The position numbers and the translations under genes were made by a program. Below the pieces are notes generated by a model. That model was not told where the DNA came from and did not search any database. It was given only the letters and a program-made list of their open reading frames with translations. Positions 44,950-57,551 of a stretch of DNA of 64,000 nt are shown piece by piece (the first letter of the stretch is position 1; every line of letters begins with the position of its first letter). Location: assembly GCA_034096865.1 (NCBI GenBank), contig JAWQFJ010001241.1, positions 12,501-76,500 on the forward strand, given 5' to 3'. Source of the DNA: Theodoxus fluviatilis (lineage: Eukaryota; Mollusca; Gastropoda; Cycloneritida; Neritidae).

Positions 44950-45925
44950 GTAGGAAGAAAAGAAGCTTCTTGTCTTGCCTCATGGTCTTCATATAGTATC
45001 TGTCATGTGGGAAACAGGGAAATGAAGCTCATATGCTCTTGTCATTGAGGCAAAGCAGCCAGCTGTTTCATTGGGAGAGTCCTAGTTTTGGACTTTTACT
45101 CCTGATCTTTATTTTTTTCTAGCCATTTTTTTTTTACCCACAGACAAACTTGTTGGAAAAAATCACACAAGGATTTTGCCTCACTAGGAGCACTGCACTT
45201 CAGCCTCCCAGCCAGTGTCGCCTCACTCTGCACAGCCGCGCCCCGCTGCGGTTGGCTTCAGTCAGCAGATGTTTATAGAACTGCCTTGGGTGTAGCAAAA
45301 CAATAGCAAGTGAAATGAAATTAGCAATAGCACAGTATGCAGCTCATTGGACACAGGGGTAGATTACAGCGACTACCATTCTAGATTGATCAAAGATGTG
45401 TTGCCACTAGCACTTTGTGTTGACCTCAGTGAAGGTAAACTGGCAGAAAACTGAACTCTCTGCATGGCTGCTACTGTGCTAGATCACCAACACCAAGCAA
45501 GAGTAAAGAACTAAATTGTGCTTTAGTTCACTGAATTCCCCCCCCCCCCCTCTTTACAACAAGGAAAACTATGCAAATACTATAGCATTATAATGAACCT
45601 ACCCATCAACTACTTTGTTCAGCTTGTAGGATCAAATAATGCTGTGTTGCAAATGATTTAAAAACAAAGAAGCCAGTTTGAACATAAAGCAAAATTGCTC
45701 TTTGGCTGAAAAAGGTTATTATAAAAAAGGCAAATTCCCTTGGTGATAATAAGGCAGGGGAGATGGGACAGCACACAATTCATTGGTTACTGTTTTTAGT
45801 TTGTTTTTATATAATTCTTTTGATTTTGTGATTGAACAAAAGTTTAGGGTCAGGAGATAAAAATAGGGTCAGTCAGGTTACCGTAACCACAATATTGTTT
45901 CGGGGGGTCCTTTGTAGCTTTTCTG
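44950..45925. other. G3BP intron 3, unassigned part
   Basis: No gene or named repeat. A poly-C run lies at 45539-45551. The stretch GGGTCAGGAGATAAAAATAG, GTCAGGTTACCGTAACC resembles text near 12830-12890, 15480-15530 and 55520-55550, suggesting another old dispersed repeat of about 200 bases. Confidence 0.4.
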
Positions 45926-45929
45926 TTAA

Positions 45930-46779
45930 GGGGGGATATGGCAGTGCCTATAGGGCTGGAGTAAAGCAGTTCTTTTCTAAATACATAATTATTTTCATAT
46001 CAAAGGTACACATGTTGGGTATTAAAAACTGTAAAGATAAAAATTTTTAAACCTTCTGTTGCCATGGAAACCTTCCAAGATGGCCGCCACATGCAATATA
46101 TTTAAAAATACAAAACTCAAAAACTACAACTCATAACTACACCATTTTTTTTATTCAGCAAGATACACATCAACTCAAACTTTTTACAGAAGGGCATCAA
46201 TTTCTATGCAGTTTAACCAATTTTCTGAATTTGAGGTCCACTATCCCATAAGCTATGCCGTGAAAACCCTGTTTCTTAGACACATTTTTGACATGGGAAA
46301 ATATCAATATTATTCTGTAAGAATGAAGGAAACATAAGAAAGAATAAGACCTGTAAATTGCAGGGCTGTATCATGCCCCCCTTTTTTCCTTGTATTTTCA
46401 AATATAGCAAAAACTGTATTTTGAGAAATCAAGGAAAACAAGATTCAATGTCCTAGTATTCAATAATCAAACTTCCCCAGTCATATGGCATTGCTGGCCC
46501 CTCATTTTGAAACATATGAACAACCTCCACAGCTAATATCTAGACAAAATCTTTCCTGAAACTATTTATAAAAAATTACAGACACTATAAAACCGAGTTG
46601 GACAAAACGCAAAATAAATGCTTATCAGCACAATGACTGATTAGACTGAAGAAATCAACTGGATGAAGAAATACAGCAGATTCATGCATGAAAATCTCAA
46701 TATTATTCTGTAAGAATGAAGGAAACATAAGAAAGAATAAGACCTGTAAATTTCAGGGCTGTATCATGTCCCCTTTTTT
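45930..46779. mobile_element. Left-end fragment of a Kolobok/Mutator-like element (copy A)
   Basis: Begins after TTAA (45926-45929) with GGGGGGATATGGCAGTGCC and is nearly identical to 48945-49811. A block beginning CAATATTATTCTGTAAGAAT (46310) is repeated again from 46698. It stops at the dispersed element copy 8, and the sequence beyond that copy is unrelated, so only the left end is present. It may be an assembly duplication of copy B. Confidence 0.65.
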
Positions 46780-47615
46780 GACTCACATGCGAAGCAAAAG
46801 TGAGTCTATGTACTCACCCGTGTCGTCCGTCCGGGCGTCCGTGAAAAACTTTAACGTTGGATTTTTCTCGGAGACTATTAAGTCTATCAACACCCAATTT
46901 GGCATGATGGTGTATGATGACAAGGCCTCAAAAAACATACATAGTGACTTGTCCTTGCTTCAAGGTCAAGGTCGCAGGGGCCATAAATGTGATCTCAAAA
47001 ACAGTCATTTTTCACATTTTCTCAATTTTCTCTGAAGTTTTTGAGATTGGATACCTGACCTATATATGGTATATAGGGCAAAGTAATCCCTATCTTTTGA
47101 TACCAGTTTGGTTGACCTTGCTTCAAGGTCAAGGTCACAGGAGCTCTTCAAAGTTGGATTGTATACATATTTTGAAGTGACCTTGACCCTGAACTATGGA
47201 AGATAACTGTTTTAAACTTAATAATTATGTGGGGCACATGTTCTACTTTCATCATGAGACACATTTGGTTACATATCATCAAGGTCAAGGTCACTTTGAC
47301 CCTTATGAAATGTGACCAAAATGGGGTAGTGAACCACTAAAAGTGACCATATCTCATGGTAGAAAGTGCCAATAAGCACCATTGTGTTTCCTATGTCTTG
47401 AATTAACAGCTTTGTGTTGCATGACCTTGGATGACCTTGACCTTGGGTCAAGGTCACATGTATTTTGGTAGGAAAAATGTGTAAAGCATTTCTTAGTGTA
47501 TGATGTCATTGGTAGGTTTAGTTGTTTGACCTTGACCTTGAAGGTCACCTGAAGGTCAAGGTCATATAAAGGTCAAGGTCAAGCATGTGAGTCGTATGGG
47601 CTTTGCCCTTCTTGT
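46780..47615 (+). mobile_element. AGGTCA-rich dispersed element, copy 8 (mosaic)
   Basis: The 5' half resembles the older variants in copies 1 and 3 (CACCCAATTTGGCATGATGG, TTTTTGAGATTGGATACC). The 3' half is nearly identical to copy 9. This suggests recombination or gene conversion between copies, or a chimeric assembly. Confidence 0.85.
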
Positions 47616-48916
<1,301 letters not shown>

Positions 48917-48940
48917 NNNNNNNNNNNNNNNNNNNNNNNN
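48917..48940. other. Assembly gap (24 N)
   Basis: Run of N. The left side is the middle of a zinc finger; the right side begins with TTAAGGGGGG, the start of a transposon copy. Confidence 1.
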
Positions 48941-49811
48941 TTAAGGGGGGATATGGCAGTGCCTATAGGGCTGGAGTAAAGCAGTTCTTTTCTAAATACA
49001 TAATTATTTTCATATCAAAGGTACACATGTTGGGTATTAAAAACTGTAAAGATAAAAATTTTTAAACCTTCTGTTGCCATGGAAACCTTCCAAGATGGCC
49101 GCCACATGCAATATATTTAAAAATACAAAACTCAAAAACTACAACTCATAACTACACCATTTTTTTTATTCAGCAAGATACACATCAACTCAAACTTTTT
49201 ACAGAAGGGCATCAATTTCTATGCAGTCTAACCAATTTTCTGAATTTGAGGTCCACTATCCCATAAGCTATGCCGTGAAAACCCTGTTTCCCAGACACAT
49301 TTTAGACAATTACAACAAGAAGAATGGGAAAATATCAATATTCTTCTGTAAGAATGAAGGAAACATAAGAAAGAATAAGACCTGTAAATTGCAGGGCTGT
49401 ATCATGCCTCCCTTTTTTTCCTTGTATTTTCAAATATAGCAAAAACCGTATTTTGAGAAATCAAGGAAAACAAGATTCAATGTCCTAGTATTCAATAATC
49501 AAACTTCCCCAGTCATATGGCATTGCTGGCCCCTCATTTTGAAACATATGAACAACCTCCACAGCTAATATCTAGACAAAATCTTTCCTGAAACTATTTA
49601 TAAAAAATTACAGACACTATAAAACCGAGTTGGACAAAACGCAAAATAAATGCTTATCAGCACAATGACTGATTAGACTGAAGAAATCAACTGGATGAAG
49701 AAATACAGCAGATTCATGCATGAAAATCTCAATATTATTCTGTAATAATGAAGGAAACATAAGAAAGAATAAGACCTGTAAATTTCAGGGCTGTATCATG
49801 TCCCCTTTTTT

Positions 49812-50663
49812 GACTCACATGCGAAGCAAAAGTGAGTCTATGTACTGAGCCGTGTCGTCCGTCCGTCCGGGCGTCCGTCCGTCCGGGCGTAAAAAACTTA
49901 AACGTTGGATTTTTCTCGGAGACTATTAAGTCTATCAACACCAAATGTGGCATGATGGTGTATGATGACAAGGCCTCAAAAAACATACATAGTGACTTGA
50001 CCTTGCTTCAAGGTCAAGGTCACAGGAGCCATAAATGTGGTCTCAAAAACAGTCATTTTTCACATTTTCCCAATTTTCTCCCACGTTATTGAGAATGGCG
50101 ACCTTAGCTACAAGTGGTATATAGGTCAAAGCAAGCCCTATCTTTTGATACCAGTTTGGTTGACCTTGCTTCAAGGTCAAGGTCACAGGAGCTCTTCAAA
50201 GTTGGATTGTATACATATTTTGAAGTGACCTTGACCCTGAACTATGGAAGATAACTGTTTTAAACTTAATAATTATGTGGGGCACATGTTATACTTTCAT
50301 CATGAGACACATTTGGTCACATATCATCAAGGTCAAGGTCACTTTGACCCTTATGAAATGTGACCAAAATGGGGTAGTGAACCACTAAAAGTGACCATAT
50401 CTCATGGTAGAAAGTGCCAATAAGCACCATTGTGCTTCCTATGTCTTGAATTAACAGCTTTGTGTTGCATGACCTTGGATGACCTTGACCTTGGGTCAAG
50501 GTCACATGTATTTTGGTAGGAAAAATGTGTAAAGCATTTCTTAGTGTATGATGTCATTGGTAGGTTTAGTTGTTTGACCTTGACCATGAAGGTCACCTGA
50601 AGGTCAAGGTCATATAAAGGTCAAGGTCAAGCATGTGAGTCGTATGGGCTTTGCCCTTCTTGT
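49812..50663 (+). mobile_element. AGGTCA-rich dispersed element, copy 9
   Basis: Full-length copy. The invaded sequence survives uninterrupted at 46390 and 49412 (CCTTTTTTCCTTGTATTTTC); here CCCCTTTTTT precedes and CCCTTGTATTTTC follows the element. Insertion was into the T-run with no duplication beyond T residues. Confidence 0.85.
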
Positions 50664-50912
50664 TCCCTTGTATTTTCAAATATAGCAAAAACCGTATTTT
50701 GAGAAATCAAGGAAAAAAGATTCAATGTCCTAGTATTCAATAATCAAACTTCTCCAGTCATATGGCATTGCTGGCCCCTCATTATGAAACTTGAACAACC
50801 TCCACAGCTAATATCTAGACAAAATCTTTCCTGAAACTATTTATACAAAATTACAGACACTTCAAAACCGAGTTGGACAAAATGCAAAATAAATGCTTAT
50901 CAGCACAATGAC

Positions 50913-52002
50913 TCTTTTGTGCCAGGTCCCATCATAAGATACACTAATGTCTATGATGGGAATCTCTCCTCCAACAAGACTCTCCTGAAGATCTTCATCA
51001 GTTGCTGAGTAGGCCTCTCTGACAGCAGCAGCAGCACGCTCCAGGACCTCTGCACCCTCCTGAACTTCAACTTCTGCAAATTGCAAGACATGGACTAAAT
51101 ATATGATCATATTCATAAATACTAACTGAAAACAAAGCTTAGATGACTGCAATAATCAATTCATAGGAAGCAGTATTCATGGATTTAGAATCATGTCAGA
51201 ATGCGACAAAATACCAATAATTATACACAGATCAATGTAAGGAATTTAATTGAGCAAGATGATTGTTTTTCTTACCTGTCAGTAGCCGGTCGTGGCGCTG
51301 GAAGGTCTTCTTGTGCATTCCTGGCAATCCGAAGATGGTGCTGAATTTCTCTAGAACCCGATGGCCTGTCCCAACCTCATGACTAAACAGAGTCATCAGT
51401 CTGTTGACTTCAAATGCCACGTTCTTCTTTGTGGACCCTCCCACTCTTGGAGAACTCAGTTCATCGGCTCTGAAGGGGCATTTGTGACACAGGAGCTCCA
51501 ATTTAGTGGAAAATCCTTGATTTCCACCTTCACAGATGCCTACTTCCAGTTGATTTTCAAAACATTCTGGGCAAGGAACTTGTGCCAGCAGTTTCGTCAA
51601 CTGATCCACGTGGGAAATCAGCCACTTCTGAGACTGAGCATCTCCACAGGCAGTGTCTGCACTTCTGCTTGCTGCTATTTCCAATTTCTTCCGAGATGCA
51701 GAAACCGAAGTTGATTCACTAATTCCAGCTTGGGAAGTGGATGGAAACGGTTCTTGAGTTGCACAATCAGTCGACAAAGTGGATGGGACTGGAGAATCTG
51801 TTGTTGACATCGGTGCAGGAGGTGAAATAACTGATTGCTCGTGCCGTGGAGAATCAGTTGACATCGGTGCAGGAGGCGAAATAACTGATCTCTCGTGCCG
51901 CGGAGAATCCGTTGACATCGGTGCAGGAGGTAGATCCTGCCGTTTTGCAGCCCTGGCAGCTTCTAACTGCCTGCTTCTAACTAGTTTTCCTTTCCTCGGC
52001 AT
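50913..52002 (-). pseudogene. Kolobok/Mutator-like transposase, N-terminal two exons only
   Basis: Exon 1 (52002-51276) starts MPRKGKLVRSRQLEAARAAK and carries three SPPAPMSTDSPRHE-like repeats. It also has a zinc-binding-looking VPCPECFENQLEVGI ... LLCHKCPF segment and FGLPGMHKKTFQRHD. After a CAG/GTAAGA donor it joins, in frame, exon 2 (51073-50913): EVEVQEGAEVLERAAAAVRE and ISVSYDGTWHKR. The VSYDGTWxKR box and the MHKKTFQ motif are those of the Mutator-like transposase family found in animals. Sequence after HKR is non-coding repeat, so most of the catalytic domain is lost. Confidence 0.75.
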
Positions 52003-52533
52003 TTGGCTTCTTCAGTGCACCAAAATCACAATAACAATACACGCGAAGAGTCACGAGTAGATTCTGCGATCAACCAGAGGCGCCATGTTGTCGTCATGCA
52101 GTGGAGAATTGTGGGAGGAATCCTAAGCTTCTGATTGGCCCACGTGACCATTTCCTTTGTTCTCATGCAAAATACGCTCTCCTATTGAGGTCAACTGCGC
52201 TATCACGAGTTAGTAAAGAGGAGTTCTCTCCCTTGCAGTATTCTCCTAATGGAAAGAGCTACAAAATGATACCAAACATGTCGGCATTCAAGCTTCGATC
52301 GTGTATGTTGTCAAGTGGAAAACAATGACACCGTCAGCTCCAAAAAGCAAAGAAACAATTTATTTCGGTGACAGGTAGTGTACATTTTAAGATTTTATAA
52401 ATATTTTCGAGCACATTTCACACTTATAACGACCAGCACTGGTTAGTAGGATGGTTATGCAATTCAAATCTGCAATAATCCCAACATTGACGAAAATCAA
52501 GAAAATAGTGAGTTTGCACTGCCCCCCCCTTAA

Positions 52534-53472
52534 GACAAGACACTACTAGGAAGCATGAAATTTTTAAATATGTTTATTGAAATTTTTTTGTTTCATTGGC
52601 ATGAAAGAACTCATAACAGTAAATCGAAACATCAAAGTTTGACAGTAATTAGAATTATGGGTTATCCAAAAGCGCTGCTTAACATGCAAAAATATGCAAA
52701 TATCTGTATTATTTCAAATTTCTCTAACTTCTTAACTACTTGATATTATTTGAAAATTCTTTTTGCATTAACATTGTACACTCTTTATCTTTAAATGTAC
52801 AGAGATTATGTTTGTAATGCAAAAAGTAATAAAAAAATGTACTTATTGCTTCCACATCAATATCCGAATTGCAGATAAAGTAGGTTCAACATCAAAGAAT
52901 AAAAATCATATCTGGCCAAATAATCAGTTCACAGCAAAAAATGTCTGTTCATAAATTATTATACATGTAACGAACCTGCAAAATTTCAAGTCATCATCAT
53001 CATCCTGTGATGAGTTTGAGTAATTAATTGATTTGAACTCTACTAAAAAAACACATTTTGAGAAAATGGCAAAAACAACTTTAGTCATGCATAAGCCCTA
53101 CTAAAACTATCCATCATGGCTAAAACTTGTTTCATTTATTCATACATTCATCCAGCAGCACTACACATGCTAAAAAATGAAGCTGAACTTACAGTTTCCA
53201 GTTTTTAGTGCTTTTGTGCAGTGAGTCAGTCCCCAGTTCAAAATATGCAGGGATGGAAAACTTCATGTTCAACAGGAAAGGATCAGCCCTACTACTACAC
53301 AGGAAATGCCAAAGTCAATAAAGGCAACTTCAGGGAGACACATGCTGTGAATGAGTCAACAAGTCAGTCTGCCATTCCAGCACCATAGGTTTCCCCTTCT
53401 TGTACCTCCTGAAGCCTCCTCTTCTGATGCCTTAAGTTGAAGGCATGAAGCCACATAGTGTAGGCGCTGTTG
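52534..53472. other. AT-rich unassigned sequence
   Basis: No gene recognised. The last 100 bases probably are 3' sequence of the transposase remnant that follows on the minus strand. Confidence 0.4.
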
Positions 53473-53922
53473 CTATGCCTGAACAGAGGCTGCCACATCA
53501 GCTTTCTTCATTCTTCTGGCATTACAGGCTCCACATTTCAAGCAAAGTTTGCTGGCTAAGCCAGTGTTTTCATCATATAGTATACTGATGGTGAGACTAG
53601 ATAGAAAACAGTTCGGGCAAAGAAAATCCTTCATCAGTTCACTTAGCTGATCTAAGTGCACGATGACCCACTTTTGATCGGTTTCAATCAGCTGCTTCGC
53701 TTCTGCCTGCATCATCTGTATCTTCCTCCTTGATGCCGATGTGTTTGAAGTTTCTTCCGGAATCGAGGCAGTTGAGGTGGAGGGAAGAGGAGGCAGCGAT
53801 CGCGATGGCACTGTCAACGGAGTAGAACTAGACTTTCGACCTTCACCTTGACCACGAAGTATTTTCGCGGTGCGTGCAGCCGCAAGCTGCTCTCTTCACC
53901 CAAGATTTTTCGATCGCGGCAT
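53473..53922 (-). pseudogene. Second Kolobok/Mutator-like transposase remnant
   Basis: ATG at 53920-53922 opens MPRSKNLG, followed by an in-frame TGA. It continues REQLAAARTAKILRGQGEGR, SLPPLPSTSTASIPEETSNT, QKWVIVHLDQLSELMKDFLC and PNCFLSSLTISIL. It parallels the protein at 50913-52002 (QKWLISHVDQLTKLL, PCPECFENQLEVGI). One stop near codon 9 and a final stop after VAASVQA show that it is inactive. Upstream CCAAT-like and GATTGGC motifs may be its old promoter. Confidence 0.65.
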
Positions 53923-54337
53923 AATGTTAAGTTTATTCACTCATGGGCATCCTCTGATTGTTTGATTGAAGTCGAATTTATTTGATTTGGTGCGAAACAT
54001 AAACTGAGAGAAGTAGCGTTGAAGCGGCAGTCGTGTTTACGATGCATTGTGGGCCAGGGAATCCTCGCTTCGGAGTCTCTGATTAGTTGAAACAAGTGGA
54101 ATTCCCTCTCTAAGCTCAATGATTGGCTAGTGAGTTTTAAAACAACCCTGTGTACGCTGTTTGAAATCATCAACTAAAAATAGACCACTATAGTTGGCGA
54201 AGTTATAAATCCCTTGCTGTGCTCGATCGAAAAGACGAGCTTTCCAACGGTACCGGGCGTGAACCTCTTCGTAGAATTGATCGAAAGTTACAATTGTTCC
54301 AAAAGTCATAAAATATGATTCATCAATGACGTTTTTT

Positions 54338-55161
54338 GACTCACATGCGAAGCAAAAGTGAGTCTATGTACTGAGCCGTTTCGTCCGTCCGTCCGGGCGT
54401 AAAAAACTTAAACGTTGGATTTTTCTAGGAGACTATTAAGTCTATCAACACCAAATGTGGCATGATGGTGTATGATGACAAGGCCTCAAAAAACATACAT
54501 AGTGACTTGACCTTGCTTCAAGGTCACAGGAGCCATAAATGTGGTCTCAAAAACAGTCATTTTTCACATTTTCCCAATTTTCTCCCACGTTATTGAGAAT
54601 GGCGACCTTAGCTACAAGTGGTATATAGGTCAAAGCAAGCCCTATCTATTGATACCAGTTTGGTTGACCTTGCTTCAAGGTCAAGGTCACAGGAGCTCTT
54701 CAAAGTTGGATTGTATACATATTTTGAAGTGACCTTGACCCTGAACTATGGAAGATAACTGTTTCAAACTTAATAATTATGTGGGGCACATGTTATACTT
54801 TCATCATGAGACACATTTGGTCACATATCATCAAGGTCAAGGTCACTTTGACCCTTATGAAATGTGACCAAAATGGGGTAGTGAACCACTAAAAGTGACC
54901 ATATCTCATGGTAGAAAGTGCCAATAAGCACCATTGTGCTTCCTATGTCTTGAATTAACAGCTTTGTGTTGCATGACCTTGGATGACCTTGACCTTGGGT
55001 CAAGGTCACATGTATTTTGGTAGGAAAAATGTGTAAAGCATTTCTTAGTCTATGATGTCATTGCTAGGTGTAGTTGTTTGACCTTGAAGGTCACCTGAAG
55101 GTCAAGGTCGTATAAAGGTCAAGGTCAAGCATATGAGTTGTATGGGCTTTGCCCTTCTTGT
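54338..55161 (+). mobile_element. AGGTCA-rich dispersed element, copy 10
   Basis: Full-length copy with the shortest GTCCG microsatellite of the set and a small deletion in the first AGGTCA pair, as in copy 5. Confidence 0.85.
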
Positions 55162-55597
55162 TTGTTTTTAGCTTTGGCACGTCGTAGACGTTGAACCAAA
55201 GCTAACACAGTCATACAGAGGGGTAGGTGCATCATAGATGTTCACCAAGTATCATTCACGCACAGACAGACTTACACGAATGGTGGGTTGGAAGGCCTGA
55301 ACTTTTTTTTCTTTTTTCTTTTAGAAGAGGTCAGATTGGACATAAACCAAACCTTAACTGAAAATGCATGTTAAATTATTTAAAAAAACAACTTGAATAA
55401 GGGATTCTCTGGGTGCTCATAGGGCAGAGACTATGGAACAGCAGGCAGTTTGTTATTTACCATAAATTTAATTCTTTCTTTGCTTTGACACTCCCCCACC
55501 CACCCCATCTGGAAAAGAGTATAGGGTTGGTCAGGTTGCTGAAACCATAACTTAATTTTTCCCCTAATGCAAACACGTGTTTGGTACACTTTCACAG
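55162..55597. other. G3BP intron 3 end
   Basis: Non-coding. It includes an old repeat related to 30385-30560 and 15240-15530 (AAAACTTTTTC, GAAAGAGTATAGGGTTGGTC style text). It ends in the pyrimidine-rich acceptor of exon 4. Confidence 0.35.
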
Positions 55598-55763
55598 GTG
55601 ACGGGTGAGCTGTCCAACAAGGGCCAACCCATGAGAAGGTTCATGCAGACCTTCATCCTTGTGCCCCAGACCCCGAAGAAGTACTATGTCATGAACGACA
55701 TCTTCCGCTATCAGGATGAGGTGTTTCTGGATGACAGCGACCCCGAGACTGAAGAGTCCCAGC
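55598..55763 (+). CDS. G3BP: G3BP homologue, coding exon 4
   Basis: Acceptor ACTTTCACAG, donor GTAAGT, 166 bases, phase 0 in and phase 1 out. It encodes [34 protein letters not shown] and [20 protein letters not shown]. It completes the NTF2-like domain ([11 protein letters not shown], with the F corresponding to human F124 of the FGDF-binding pocket) and starts the acidic disordered region. Confidence 0.95.
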
Positions 55764-55840
55764 GTAAGTAACAGCTCTTGACCTCAGTAGATCTCTCTGA
55801 TGGTGTCTCAGTGGAGCAGAACAGGCAGCTTATACTGTAG

Positions 55841-56468
55841 CATAGCTGCCAACTGTTACGGAAAAACCGTAAAAAATCGTTTTTTTAATATCTGTCGTCG
55901 TTTTCGTTGTTTTCTAAAAAAAATACGGTTTCCGATTTCACAAAAAAAATACCGAAATTTTAAACGAAGCAACTTTGGCTTTCAACATGTTGCGCTAGTC
56001 TATCGAGTGAAGTTTTTGTGCTCTCGTTTTCCGCGCCTAGCTGACCACCTTTGAACGCACTAGGCCTAGCCTACTGGCTGGAATCGGGAAGGGAGCTCTT
56101 CTGCGAATTTCGCGCATGCGCATAGCGGCTGCAGTCAACATGGCGTCGAGTTCGACTAGCGCAGAGAAAAATAATGCGAAGCCGAAACGATTACAACGAT
56201 ACATTGCGGCTTACAAGGAAAAGTTTCCATGGGCCGCTCCGTGTCCATCAAGAGGTGAAAAGTTTGCTTTCTGTACTGCATGCAGATGTGCGGTGAATAT
56301 TTCTCACGGAGGAAGAAACGATCTAGCCGACCATGAAAAGACCACCAAACACAAAAAAATTGCGAAGCTGAACAATCAAAAGCTATATAAAATAATTAAT
56401 GCTTTGTAATATAATGGGCTTTCTTCTTTTTCTTCTTGTTCTTCTTCTTCGTCTTCTTCTTTTTCTTC

Positions 56469-56506
<38 letters not shown>

Positions 56507-56668
56507 AGTTTTCCTTTCAGGAGATGAGAAATGTGCCTTTCAGATTGCAAAAAAGGCTTCAGCTTCAGGGGGCTGCGCCCGACCCGCTATCGGGAGGGGG
56601 GCGTACCCCCCTCCCGGACCCACCCCCCACATGTTACGGTTTTTAACTTTGGAAGGTTGGCAGCTATG
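55841..56668 (+). mobile_element. hAT-like element with 6-bp target duplication (TTACGG subfamily)
   Basis: Ends CATAGCTGCCAACTGTTACG and CTTTGGAAGGTTGGCAGCTATG-type right end, with the exact duplication CTGTAG (55835-55840, 56669-56674) inside the minisatellite. The stem TTACGG-AAAAA-CCGTAA lies just inside. It encodes the start of a transposase (BED-type finger). (CTT)n and (TTA)n runs lie at 56416-56505. Confidence 0.85.
56140..56409 (+). pseudogene. BED-type zinc-finger start of a hAT-like transposase
   Basis: ATG at 56140 gives MASSSTSAEKNNAKPKRLQR, YIAAYKEKFPWAAPCPSRG, KFAFCTACRCAVNISHGG and LADHEKTTKHKKIAKL. The CxxC...H....H spacing with ISHGG is the BED finger found in many hAT transposases. 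The frame ends after NNQKLYKIINAL without the catalytic or dimerisation domains. An upstream in-frame ATG (56116) would add eight residues. Confidence 0.7.
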
Positions 56669-56803
56669 CTGTAGATATGCACCTCGTAGAAGTGGTGGAT
56701 ACTCAGCGGAGCAGAACAGGCAGCTGGACACTAGATGTGCACCTCATAGAAGTGGTGGATACTTGGCGGAGCAGAACAGGCAGCTGGACACTAGAATTGC
56801 ACC

Positions 56804-57551
56804 TGTAATGGGGAAGTGGGTTTTCGGAAGTATCTCACCTGAGAGAGGCTTGGTTTTTGCTGGTTGGTAGTCCGACGACTGTATAGAAATTGGAATGGAG
56901 GGCTGGAGTGAGTGGAGGTTGAGTTCTGACCCGAGGTGAAGAGCGGTGTTCGCTCTGAGATCTGAATAGTAGTGAGAAAAGTTGGGTTGTGAGTTGGTTG
57001 TGAGAAGATTAGAGATAGCAAGAAGACAGGAAAAAGTCTGCCTACGGCGAGGAGAGAAGAAGAGATCGGTCCGCCTGCTGGGTGAGAAGAAGAGAGAGGA
57101 GGAGGACGAAGCACCAAAGAGTGAAGAAGAAGAGAGAGAAGAGGAGGGCGAAGCACCGAAGAGAGAAGCAGACAAAGAGAAGAGATCGGCTCCACACACA
57201 CAGCAGAGACGGGCAGAGAGAGAGAGAGCAGGCAGAGTTGGAAGGTTGGTGCGAAAGTTTAACACAGGTCGATAGTTTTACTGACCTACGTGCTTTTTTG
57301 TTTTTATATACGAAGGCTGACTGACATATTACTTGTGCTTTTCCATTTTTCCCGTTGGGAGTAGAGGAGGTGTAATTTTCTAAGATTGGGTTATTGAGGA
57401 TGTTGTGTTTGAGCCATATACCAATGTAACAATTTTTATTATTTTTAGTTTTCTTTTCTACCCCTGTTACGGACATGTTTTATGTGAAAATATAAAGACT
57501 TGTAAGTAACTCGGGACCTGTTTTATTTCGTTTTTGTGGATCCCCGTAACA
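56804..57551. mobile_element. Solo LTR, 748 bp
   Basis: Starts TGTAATGGGG and ends CCCCGTAACA, a TG...CA terminus with a matching 10-base inverted end. It is flanked by the exact 5-bp duplication GCACC (56799-56803 and 57552-57556), which occurs once in an uninterrupted minisatellite unit. A purine-rich central stretch precedes a TATAAAG/AATATAAAG region near 57488. No internal retrovirus-like coding sequence remains, so LTR-LTR recombination is likely. Confidence 0.8.

Larger units (their letters stand above)
48945..52529 (-). mobile_element. Kolobok/Mutator-like element with TTAA flanks (copy B)
   Basis: TTAA at 48941-48944 and 52530-52533; ends GGGGGGATATGGCAGTGCC and, reverse complemented, GGGGGGGGCAGTGCAAACTC, which pair apart from a 4-base indel. 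TTAA duplication and G-rich ends fit the Kolobok superfamily. The minus-strand transposase start lies near the right end, the rest is repeated non-coding text, and a dispersed element is nested at 49812-50663. Confidence 0.65.

Noticed and set aside
57042..57476. ORFs within 56982-57476 as a retroelement protein
   Set aside because: They lie inside the solo LTR, are low-complexity (GAGAAG-rich) and open on both strands.
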